6,766 bases of DNA from an uncultured Syntrophomonadaceae bacterium (GTDB lineage: Bacteria > Bacillota > Syntrophomonadia > Syntrophomonadales > Syntrophomonadaceae): the NCBI GenBank assembly GCA_944391275.1, contig CALXSZ010000027.1, positions 1 through 6,766 on the forward strand, read 5' to 3'. Positions 1 to 4,727 of this stretch are shown one piece after another. Both the position numbers and the translations under genes were made by a program. A model generated the notes under the pieces. That model searched no databases. It was not told the DNA's origin and worked only from the letters and a program-made list of their open reading frames with translations. Positions within the stretch are counted from its first letter, which is position 1. Every line of letters begins with the position of its first letter.

Positions 1-48
1 TCCCCGATCGCTGTCCCGCAACAGGCCGCAATAGTCTGTTCGTTTCAT
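1..48 (-). CDS. aspS: Aspartyl-tRNA synthetase, N-terminal 16 codons (partial)
   Basis: Only the start of the gene is inside the window; it runs off the left edge. The translation MKRTDYCGLLRDSDRG matches the conserved opening of bacterial AspRS (R-T-x-Y-C-G-x-L-R), the segment just before the OB-fold anticodon-binding domain. AspRS charges tRNA-Asp with aspartate in the cytoplasm. Non-discriminating forms also charge tRNA-Asn for later amidation by GatCAB. The ATG at 46-48 follows an AGGAGAG ribosome binding site (54-60) at a 5-nt gap, and the gene lies directly after a T-box leader and its terminator, so expression should respond to uncharged tRNA. Identity rests on 16 residues plus the T-box context. 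Whether the enzyme is discriminating cannot be judged from the part visible. Confidence 0.85.
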   Translation of the reverse strand, partial: MKRTDYCGLLRDSDRG

Positions 49-69
49 ATTGTCTCTCCTGCTTTCCAC

Positions 70-110
70 AAAAATAAAAGCCCTCCTCCCAATATTTTGG
101 GACGAAAGGC
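70..110 (-). terminator. Intrinsic terminator of the T-box leader
   Basis: On the minus strand GCCTTTCGTCCC pairs with GGGAGGAGGGC through about 11 base pairs with one bulged G and some G-U pairs. The loop is AAAATATT, and TTTTATTTTT (70-79) follows. It lies between the T-box core and the aspS ribosome binding site. Its 5' arm shares CCC with the antiterminator, so it is the conditional switch point of the riboswitch. Confidence 0.9.
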
Positions 111-248
111 AAATAAAGACCTCACGCGGTACCACCCAAATAAGCGTGTACGCTCACCTTTATACAGTCCTCTAAAAGAAGACTGTCCGGCAATAACGCG
201 CCGACACGGCCAAGCCTACTGATAAGCCTACGTTCGGTTGGCGGCTCC

Positions 249-262
249 GGGAGGTTCTTCCG
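249..262 (-). other. Specifier-loop 3' strand of the T-box, reading GAAC
   Basis: This is the strand expected to hold the specifier codon, bounded below by the GGGA/TCCC helix and above by CTTAAAT/ATTTTAGG. It reads CGGAAGAACC followed by TCCC. The candidate specifier triplets are AAC (254-256, Asn) and the overlapping GAA (255-257, Glu). No GAC or GAT (Asp) occurs in it. The exact register depends on where the loop-E GAA falls, so this is a reasoned reading by hand folding and not a computed one. Confidence 0.55.
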
Positions 263-345
263 CCTAAAATCCGTACCGCGCTTCCACCGTCCGCAGCTCG
301 CTGCAACTACCATTTAAGCGTACTCTTCCCATCTAAGCGGATTCC

Positions 346-507
346 TTATTCCTTCTCCACATGAAGAAATCTCCAATGCGATTGTATTTTCCCATAAAAC
401 ACCGTCTCTTCGTTTTTTTGTTTTCTTGCATGGGCGGTTTCTAAAACATTGGATTCTAAAAGGAATCTTTTGTTTAACTGGACAATTTTTCTTTGCTGTT
501 TCTACAC
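346..507 (-). other. Untranslated leader segment between promoter and T-box Stem I
   Basis: About 160 nt, AT-rich, with no convincing coding frame on the minus strand and no recognised RNA motif. A small hairpin is possible (GATTC and GAATC arms on the minus strand near 449-464). A second promoter is possible closer to Stem I, where TACAAT occurs on the minus strand near 381-386, but without a good -35 it is not called. This stretch is usually much shorter in T-box leaders. Confidence 0.4.
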
Positions 508-513
508 AGGGAT

Positions 514-522
514 AGTATACCA
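514..522 (-). promoter_or_regulatory. Extended -10 promoter for the aspS T-box transcript
   Basis: The minus strand reads TGGTATACT, an extended -10 (TGn plus TATACT, 5 of 6 consensus). No good -35 exists at 16-18 bp (TTCTCG at 17), which is common for extended -10 promoters. The predicted start near position 507 leaves about 160 nt before Stem I of the T-box. Confidence 0.6.
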
Positions 523-553
523 TAGTTTTTTCCATTCGAGAAGTTTTCAAACC

Positions 554-570
554 GCTTTTTTCAAAAAAGC
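554..570. repeat. 17-bp AT-rich palindrome in the divergent aspS/marR region
   Basis: GCTTTTTT, one C, then AAAAAAGC form a perfect palindrome with 8-bp arms. It lies 32 bp upstream of the aspS-leader -10 and about 60 bp upstream of the marR -35. It could be an A-tract or UP-like element, or a protein site. As RNA it would have a one-base centre, so a terminator role is unlikely. Confidence 0.4.
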
Positions 571-628
571 TTTCTGCATACCCTTTTTCCTCCTATTATT
601 TTTATGCGAAAAGATTTCTACAATTTGC

Positions 629-657
629 TTGACATTAATCCGAAATCGGATTAGAAT
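629..657 (+). promoter_or_regulatory. marR operon promoter, near-consensus -35/-10
   Basis: A perfect TTGACA (-35, 629-634) and TAGAAT (-10, 652-657, 5 of 6) are separated by exactly 17 bp. The predicted start is near 664, giving a leader of about 27 nt before the marR ATG at 691. The promoter points at marR and the two genes behind it. Confidence 0.9.
636..653. promoter_or_regulatory. Probable MarR operator inside the promoter spacer
   Basis: An 18-bp inverted repeat, TAATCCGA-AA-TCGGATTA, has perfect 8-bp arms. It fills the -35/-10 spacer and overlaps the first two bases of the -10 box. This size and placement are typical of sites bound by winged-helix MarR dimers that block RNA polymerase. 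The adjacent marR gene makes autorepression, relieved by an efflux substrate, the simplest reading. Binding itself is inferred. Confidence 0.75.
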
Positions 658-690
658 GGACTTCGACTTCCAATTTTGAGAGGTGACAAA

Positions 691-1119
691 ATGCGCACAG
701 AACCCCAAGAAACCCTGAAAAAGTTCAATTACTTGTATAAGGAACTGGACTCCATTTTCCACACCATGGCCCTAAAAGCAGGCTTGTCGGATAGTGTCTT
801 TTACATTTTATACACCTTGGTCTACAACAGAGCGTGTTCTCAAAAAGACATTGCCGAGTACTATTCGGTCAGCCGGCAAACCATCCATTCCGCTGTCAAA
901 AAATTGGAGACGCAAGGCTATATTCTTTTAACGCCGGGTCCCAATCGGAATAAGTACCTGCAACTAACCCCGACCGGCCAAAAACTTATAGAAGATCGGT
1001 TAACGCCGATTTTAAAAAAGGAAAAGGAAGTTTTCCAAGAAATGCCCTCGCAAGAATGTCATGAACTCTTACGTTTAACGGGAAAATTGGTTGCGCTGTA
1101 TAAAGAAAAATTTTCCTAG
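691..1119 (+). CDS. MarR-family transcriptional regulator
   Basis: A 142-aa protein, the usual MarR length. The fold order fits: an N-terminal dimerisation helix (about 6-30), then the winged helix-turn-helix at about 48-100. CSQKDIAEYYSVSRQTIHSAV forms the HTH, GYILLTPGPNRNKYLQLT forms the beta-wing with basic tip residues, and TPTGQKLIEDRL begins the return helix to the dimer interface. I chose the ATG at 691 because AGAGGTGA (679-686) lies 4 nt before it; an in-frame TTG at 676 would place that binding site inside the gene. It probably represses its own promoter through the 636-653 repeat and so controls the kinase-like and MATE genes behind it, as MepR controls MepA in Staphylococcus aureus. 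The ligand is unknown. Confidence 0.92.
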   Translation: MRTEPQETLKKFNYLYKELDSIFHTMALKAGLSDSVFYILYTLVYNRACSQKDIAEYYSVSRQTIHSAVKKLETQGYILLTPGPNRNKYLQLTPTGQKLIEDRLTPILKKEKEVFQEMPSQECHELLRLTGKLVALYKEKFS

Positions 1120-1224
1120 CGTCTATCCAAGACATCTCACGGTTTTTGGACCCGATATTATTTCATTTTCCTTCTCATGGATTGGAAAGGCTTTAAGAAG
1201 AACAGGAGGCGAAAGAATCCTACG

Positions 1225-1845
1225 ATGAAAATTGTAACGATTAGCCGCGAATTCGGCAGCGGCGGAAGAGAATTAGGAAAAAGATTGGCCGAACAGCTTC
1301 ATTTTCCTTATTACGACAGGGAAATCATTACAGCCATGGCCCAAAAAAGCCATTTCGATGAAAAATATATTGAAAATGTTCTAGAAAATGGCAATCCTTT
1401 TCCCTACCCGATTGTCTTTCGTCGTACTTTCAGTCGTCTGGTCAGCCCGCCGAATCCGAACATGCAGCTTCTCATCCTACAACAACAAATTATTAAAGAA
1501 TTGGGAATGCGTACCGATTGCGTGATCGTCGGAAGAGGCGCGAACGTTATTTTAAAAGATCAACGTCCTTTGAATTTGTTTGTTTATGCCGATATGCCCT
1601 CGAAGATAAAACGTTGTCAGGAACGCGCGCCGCAAGATGAACACTTAACTGAACAAGAATTAAAGAAAAAAATCAAACAAGTCGATCTCAATCGAAAAAA
1701 ATATTATGAACTTCTCTCTCAAGACGCTTGGGGAGATAAGCTCGCTTATCATTTATGCATAAACACCAGTGGGCAAGAAATCCGGGAGTTGGTCCCCACT
1801 CTCATCAATTACGTCCAATATTGGTTTGAAAGGAATCTACCATGA
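1225..1845 (+). CDS. Cytidylate kinase-like family protein (P-loop)
   Basis: A 206-aa protein of the cytidylate-kinase-like family (Pfam Cytidylate_kin2 type). Its opening MKIVTISREFGSGGRELGKRLAE is the family's P-loop variant (G11-S-G-G-R15). It is followed by the PYYDREII segment (28-35), VGRGANVIL (102-110, the core strand and turn), and a basic LID-like stretch KIKRCQERAP (127-136). The C-terminal KKYYELLSQDAWGD region is typical of this group. True CMP kinase (Cmk) phosphorylates CMP or dCMP with ATP, but the substrate of this subfamily is not established here. The start is placed at 1225 from the conserved N-terminus. AGGAGG (1204-1209) lies 15 nt upstream, unusually far, and an in-frame ATG at 1177 lacks a binding site. 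The stop overlaps the MATE start (ATGA), so the two genes are translationally coupled. A gap of about 105 nt separates it from marR, with no clear terminator or promoter. Confidence 0.82.
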   Translation: MKIVTISREFGSGGRELGKRLAEQLHFPYYDREIITAMAQKSHFDEKYIENVLENGNPFPYPIVFRRTFSRLVSPPNPNMQLLILQQQIIKELGMRTDCVIVGRGANVILKDQRPLNLFVYADMPSKIKRCQERAPQDEHLTEQELKKKIKQVDLNRKKYYELLSQDAWGDKLAYHLCINTSGQEIRELVPTLINYVQYWFERNLP

Positions 1846-3173
1846 GAATTCAATTATCCGATCACTTTACGTATAAACGGCTGTTCCGTTTCGTTTTATC
1901 CCCTATCCTCATGATGGTTTGCGCTTCTTTTTATAGTATTGTAGACGGCTTTTTCGTCTCCAATTATGTTGGGAAAACCCCTTTTGCCGCCGTAAACCTC
2001 ATTATGCCCGTCATGATGGGCGTAGGTTCTTTAGGATACATGGTTGGCAGCGGAGGTAGCGCCATTATTTCTAAAACGTTGGGCGAAGGGAAACAGGAAC
2101 TGGCCAATCAATATTTTTCTATGCTGGTTTATATCACCGCCGCCGTCGGCTTTTGTTTATCCATTTTAGGAATCATTTTTATTCGGCCCATTGCGGTCTT
2201 TTTGGGCGCAGAAGGCGAGCTATTAGAAAATTGCGTAATTTACGGGCGAATTTTATTTGCTGCTGAAGTTGTTTTCATTCTGCAAAACGCCTTCCAAACT
2301 TTGCTCGTAACGGCTGAAAAACCCGAACTTAGCCTGAAAATCTCGCTCAGTGCAGGTTTAACCAATATTGTCTTGGATTATCTTTTTATTATGGTTTTTG
2401 AATGGGGGATCGCTGGCGCAGCGATTGCAACCGCGTGCGGGCAATTGATTGGCGGACTCGTTCCTATCCTCTATTTTTCACGCAAGAACAACAGCCTGTT
2501 GCAATTGACGCAAACGCATTTTTATAAAAAAATTCTCCTGAAAACCTGTACGAACGGTTCTTCCGAAATGGTCGCGAACCTCTCCGCTTCCATTGTTAGT
2601 ATGCTTTATAATTTTCAGCTCATGAAATTCGCTGGTGAAAACGGGGTCGCAGCGTATGGCGTGATTATGTATGTGAATTTCATTTTTACGGCGATATTCT
2701 TCGGTTATTCCATCGGCAGCGCCCCCTTGATCGGCTACCATTACGGCGCCAATAATATTGATGAACTAAAGAATCTTTTTAAAAAGAGTTTAAAGCTTTT
2801 GGGCACTACAGGCATTATTCTAACGAGCCTAGCGGAGCTTTTTGCCGTTCCCTTGGTAAATCTTTTTGCCAGCTATGACGTCGAATTTTTTAACTTAACG
2901 CTCCATGGTTTTCGGATATTCTGTTTGGCTTTTATCTTTATGGGAATTAATGTCTGGGGCTCCGCCCTCTTTACAGCTTTAAGCAACGGTTTAATCTCCG
3001 CTGTGATCTCTTTTGTCAGAACCCTCGTATTCGAGCTTCTAACTGTATTGATCCTGCCTATTTTCTTAGATGTAGACGGAATTTGGATGTCCGTACTGGT
3101 GGCGGAATTATGTGCATTGGTCATGACTACGCTATTCTTTGTTAAAAAGCGGAAACAGTATCAATATTATTAA
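1842..3173 (+). CDS. MATE family efflux transporter, MepA-like
   Basis: A 443-aa inner-membrane protein, close to MepA in length (about 450). It has about twelve hydrophobic segments in two six-helix halves. The start shows the MATE pattern: LFRFVLSPILMMVCASFYSIVDGFFVSNYVG (helix 1 and the D35 region), then FAAVNLIMPVM (helix 2) and GSGGSAIISKTLGEGK (loop after helix 2). The second half repeats it with FGYSIGSAPLIGYHYGANN (288-306). MATE proteins expel cationic drugs or metabolites using H+ or Na+ gradients. Translation starts inside the kinase-like stop (ATGA), with AAAGGAA (1828-1834) as ribosome binding site. Control by MarR from 636-653 is likely. The MarR plus MATE pairing supports multidrug or metabolite export, but the substrate cannot be read from sequence. 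Confidence 0.93.
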   Translation: MRIQLSDHFTYKRLFRFVLSPILMMVCASFYSIVDGFFVSNYVGKTPFAAVNLIMPVMMGVGSLGYMVGSGGSAIISKTLGEGKQELANQYFSMLVYITAAVGFCLSILGIIFIRPIAVFLGAEGELLENCVIYGRILFAAEVVFILQNAFQTLLVTAEKPELSLKISLSAGLTNIVLDYLFIMVFEWGIAGAAIATACGQLIGGLVPILYFSRKNNSLLQLTQTHFYKKILLKTCTNGSSEMVANLSASIVSMLYNFQLMKFAGENGVAAYGVIMYVNFIFTAIFFGYSIGSAPLIGYHYGANNIDELKNLFKKSLKLLGTTGIILTSLAELFAVPLVNLFASYDVEFFNLTLHGFRIFCLAFIFMGINVWGSALFTALSNGLISAVISFVRTLVFELLTVLILPIFLDVDGIWMSVLVAELCALVMTTLFFVKKRKQYQYY

Positions 3174-3182
3174 ATTTCATGT

Positions 3183-3220
3183 AAAAAGCGTGTTGACAGA
3201 AAACGTCAACACGCTTTTTT
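3183..3220. terminator. Bidirectional intrinsic terminator between convergent genes
   Basis: A perfect 15-bp stem, AAAAAGCGTGTTGAC with GTCAACACGCTTTTT, has a 7-nt loop AGAAAAC. The plus strand ends in six T (3215-3220), and the minus strand ends in five T (3183-3187). It lies 10 bp after the MATE stop and 41 bp after the minus-strand dehydrogenase stop, so it serves both. Confidence 0.95.
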
Positions 3221-3260
3221 GTTTCTTTGAAATGAATTTTATAAATCTTCCAATCGAGCT

Positions 3261-4289
3261 TTAATAGCAATAATTTTCTATCGGATAAGTCAAATATTGT
3301 AATTCTTCCAACTGATCCAAGGTCACGAGTCCCGCCGGCGCACGCAGGACGCTGGGAATGCGGTTTACGATTGTCGCGCATGTATGTTCAACGGTTGCCG
3401 GCTTAACCACATGAAATTCCGTATTGGGTTCGCCAATAATTTTCCAGTCGCACATATCTCCATCGTCCGGTCCGTAGACTTTTCCGATGCACTTTGTTTC
3501 TATAATCGGCCCTTGGAAAGTCTCCGTGGTTACCACAGCCGCCATTCCAATACAATTTCCTTTGGGAATGATCGCATCCAGCGTCGAAGAATATAGATCG
3601 GAATCATGGAAATAAGGAACGCATTTTTGGGTTTGCGATTTAATCGACCATCCCATTTTAGACGCTAACGCCTCGTTTGAATTCCATACATAAGACGGTT
3701 CGATCACTTCTGGATGCGCCACCTGCTGTTCAAATTCTTCCGGCGTCAACCCTACGCCATGCGCTTTGGCCAATGCTAAACCGTAATCTTCTACATTATA
3801 GCTAACGGCCCCTTCGATTTTTTGGATCGTATGACAGCCGCCTGCAACCAGTCCGACCATATTCACCCAAAAAACGTCTTCCATTCCGCTGCCAACAAAG
3901 GTACATCCATTTTCTTTGGCAAGAACGTCCAATTTATTCGCCAGAACCGGATTGGTGGTTCGACAGTCCGTGGCTTCTTCACAAGTCGTTATCACATTAA
4001 TTCCCCGACTTAGACATTTCGCAAAATGCTCGTAACAATCACTAACTAGACTAAATAACGTCACAACCGCGATATCCGGCGCACAACTATCCAAGACCTC
4101 ATCCGCTTGGTCGCTGATTAAAACGCCGGTCTTAAAACCCAACCCAACATAATCGCCAATGTCCATCCCTACAATTTTGGGATTGACGTCAATTGCTCCT
4201 ACAATTTGAGCCCCATTTTCATAAAGATACCGAAGGATGTACTTGCTCATTTTTCCACAGCCATATTGAACAACTTTAATCTTATCCAT
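3261..4289 (-). CDS. ord: 2,4-diaminopentanoate dehydrogenase-like protein (Ord family)
   Basis: A 342-aa NAD(P)-dependent dehydrogenase with a dihydrodipicolinate-reductase-type Rossmann domain. The strand-loop-helix VVQYGCGKMSKYILRYL (6-22) carries the dinucleotide-binding GxGxM motif, followed by the acidic end of beta-2 (AIDVNP, 32-37) and PDIAVVTLFS (71-80). NVITTCEEA (98-106), GSGMEDVFWVNMV (133-145) and the SYNVEDYGLALAKAHGVG segment (163-180) are typical of clostridial 2,4-diaminopentanoate dehydrogenases. In ornithine fermentation that enzyme oxidatively deaminates 2,4-diaminopentanoate to 2-amino-4-oxopentanoate. The protein has about 14 cysteines. An ideal AGGAGGTG (4295-4302) precedes the ATG by 5 nt. 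No other ornithine-pathway gene (oraS/oraE, ortA/ortB) is in view, so function is by family only. A related amino-acid dehydrogenase or a DapB-like paralogue is possible. Confidence 0.68.
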   Translation of the reverse strand: MDKIKVVQYGCGKMSKYILRYLYENGAQIVGAIDVNPKIVGMDIGDYVGLGFKTGVLISDQADEVLDSCAPDIAVVTLFSLVSDCYEHFAKCLSRGINVITTCEEATDCRTTNPVLANKLDVLAKENGCTFVGSGMEDVFWVNMVGLVAGGCHTIQKIEGAVSYNVEDYGLALAKAHGVGLTPEEFEQQVAHPEVIEPSYVWNSNEALASKMGWSIKSQTQKCVPYFHDSDLYSSTLDAIIPKGNCIGMAAVVTTETFQGPIIETKCIGKVYGPDDGDMCDWKIIGEPNTEFHVVKPATVEHTCATIVNRIPSVLRAPAGLVTLDQLEELQYLTYPIENYCY

Positions 4290-4331
4290 AAACGCACCTC
4301 CTAAAAATGATAAAATCTAGCTCCTGGGTTT

Positions 4332-4360
4332 ATTATATCGCGAAACAACCAAGAGGTCAA
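4332..4360 (-). promoter_or_regulatory. Promoter of the diaminopentanoate dehydrogenase-like gene
   Basis: On the minus strand, TTGACC (-35, 4355-4360, 5 of 6) is followed after exactly 17 bp by a perfect TATAAT (-10, 4332-4337). The predicted start near 4325 gives a leader of about 35 nt. The gene therefore looks separately transcribed from the small membrane-protein gene upstream. The -35 lies inside one arm of the inverted repeat at 4350-4387. Confidence 0.88.
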
Positions 4361-4387
4361 ACGATGGATTGATCGTTTGACCTCTTG
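4350..4387. repeat. 38-bp inverted repeat with 16-bp perfect arms over the -35 box
   Basis: CAAGAGGTCAAACGAT (4350-4365) and ATCGTTTGACCTCTTG (4372-4387) are exact reverse complements around GGATTG. The arm nearest the dehydrogenase gene contains the -35 hexamer. As RNA from the upstream membrane-protein gene it would form a strong hairpin, but the minus-strand tail is only GTTGTTTCG, a weak T-tract. Terminator, operator or both are possible. Confidence 0.85.
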
Positions 4388-4401
4388 AACAAAAAATCTT
4401 T

Positions 4402-4650
4402 TTATTTTTCAGGGAAGGAAGATTGCCTGCGCTTTTGCTGCTGTGCATTTAACCAATCCAGCAGGCAAAAGAACAATAAACTTCCCATATAGGTTGTCAC
4501 AAAATAAAGTACCATATGATAGAGCAGCGGTGGATACGTTGTAAACGCCGGAGGCGTAAAAAAGATCCGGGGGATAATCACTCCGCCTAAAGTAATCCCT
4601 AATCCAACGCCCAACGCTGACTCCAGATGACTTTTAAGTCTCCTCTTCAT
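4402..4650 (-). CDS. Small two-helix membrane protein, function unknown
   Basis: An 82-aa protein I do not recognise. It has a basic N-terminus (MKRRLK), a first hydrophobic segment at about 12-31 (glycine-rich, ALGVGLGITLGGVIIP), a Pro/Thr-rich loop FFTPPAFTTYPP (30-41), a second hydrophobic segment at about 42-66, and a basic tail (QQQKRRQSS). By the positive-inside rule both ends should face the cytoplasm, with the short loop outside. I chose the ATG at 4648-4650 because GAGGG lies 8 nt upstream; an in-frame ATG at 4732-4734 would overlap the upstream gene's end, read through the palindrome and lack a binding site. It follows the SLH protein gene by 77 nt on the same strand and may be cotranscribed with it. 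It should be read as a hypothetical protein. Confidence 0.6.
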   Translation of the reverse strand: MKRRLKSHLESALGVGLGITLGGVIIPRIFFTPPAFTTYPPLLYHMVLYFVTTYMGSLLFFCLLDWLNAQQQKRRQSSFPEK

Positions 4651-4665
4651 ATCCGCTTCCCTCTC

Positions 4666-4692
4666 TTTCTTTTGTACAGTGTACAAAAGAAA
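4666..4692. repeat. 27-bp perfect palindrome upstream of the small membrane-protein gene
   Basis: TTTCTTTTGTACA and TGTACAAAAGAAA (13-bp arms) flank a single central base. The core holds two TGTACA half-palindromes (TGTACAGTGTACA). It lies 15 nt before the membrane-protein ATG, just upstream of its GAGGG ribosome binding site. A one-base centre and no following T-tract make a terminator unlikely, so it looks more like a repressor operator or an RNA hairpin next to the ribosome binding site. No strong promoter is visible beside it. Confidence 0.75.
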
Positions 4693-4727
4693 TCGAAAAA
4701 GAAACTGAAAAAAACATGAAGATTTCC

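Larger units (their letters stand above)
70..345 (-). promoter_or_regulatory. T-box riboswitch (tRNA-responsive leader of aspS)
   Basis: Read on the minus strand, the region has the ordered parts of a T-box leader. The Stem I base has GGGA (327-330) pairing with TCCC (249-252). The specifier loop has AGAGTACG (319-326) on one side and CGGAAGAACC (253-262) on the other. A helix CTTAAAT/ATTTTAGG lies above it. A distal AG-bulge-like motif AGCGAG and a GGTGGAAG motif follow. A Stem III hairpin has ACAGTC arms (164-169 and 181-186). The T-box core GGGTGGTACCGCG lies at 125-137. TTTGGG just before the core can pair with CCCAAA (96-101) as antiterminator, and that CCC also belongs to the terminator stem, giving the usual mutually exclusive folds. 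Uncharged tRNA binding should allow read-through into aspS. Stem II was not resolved by eye. Confidence 0.93.

Noticed and set aside
274..285. Second T-box-like CGCGGTACGG on the minus strand in the leader
   Set aside because: It is part of the Stem I distal helix and lacks the GGTGG context; the real core is at 125-137.
122..550. Two minus-strand open frames (122-313 and 314-550) over the T-box leader
   Set aside because: They cover the structured T-box RNA and its upstream leader, with odd compositions and no plausible ribosome binding sites; the RNA features explain the region.
547..579. Minus-strand 10-codon frame MQKAFLKKAV with AGGAGG (589-594) at 9-nt spacing
   Set aside because: The binding site is good, but no promoter would place it on a transcript: the best upstream -10-like AATAAT abuts AGGAGG, so the start would fall within it. 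It also lies upstream of the aspS-leader promoter. Chance is likely in this A/G-rich stretch.
676..690. TTG start at 676 extending marR by five codons
   Set aside because: It would put the AGAGGTGA ribosome binding site inside the gene; the ATG at 691 has correct spacing.
1177..1224. ATG at 1177 extending the kinase-like protein by 16 residues
   Set aside because: No ribosome binding site lies before it, and the extra basic residues precede the conserved family N-terminus that starts at 1225.
2478..3124. Minus-strand open frames inside the MATE gene
   Set aside because: Shadows of a strongly conserved transporter frame, without binding sites or family motifs.
3384..4013. Plus-strand open frames inside the dehydrogenase gene
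   Set aside because: Shadows of the clear minus-strand Rossmann-fold gene.
4693..4727. Terminator of the SLH gene (T-run on the minus strand near 4705-4711)
   Set aside because: The only upstream hairpin (AGATT with AATCT) is about five weak base pairs overlapping the stop codon, too poor to call; read-through into the small gene is possible.
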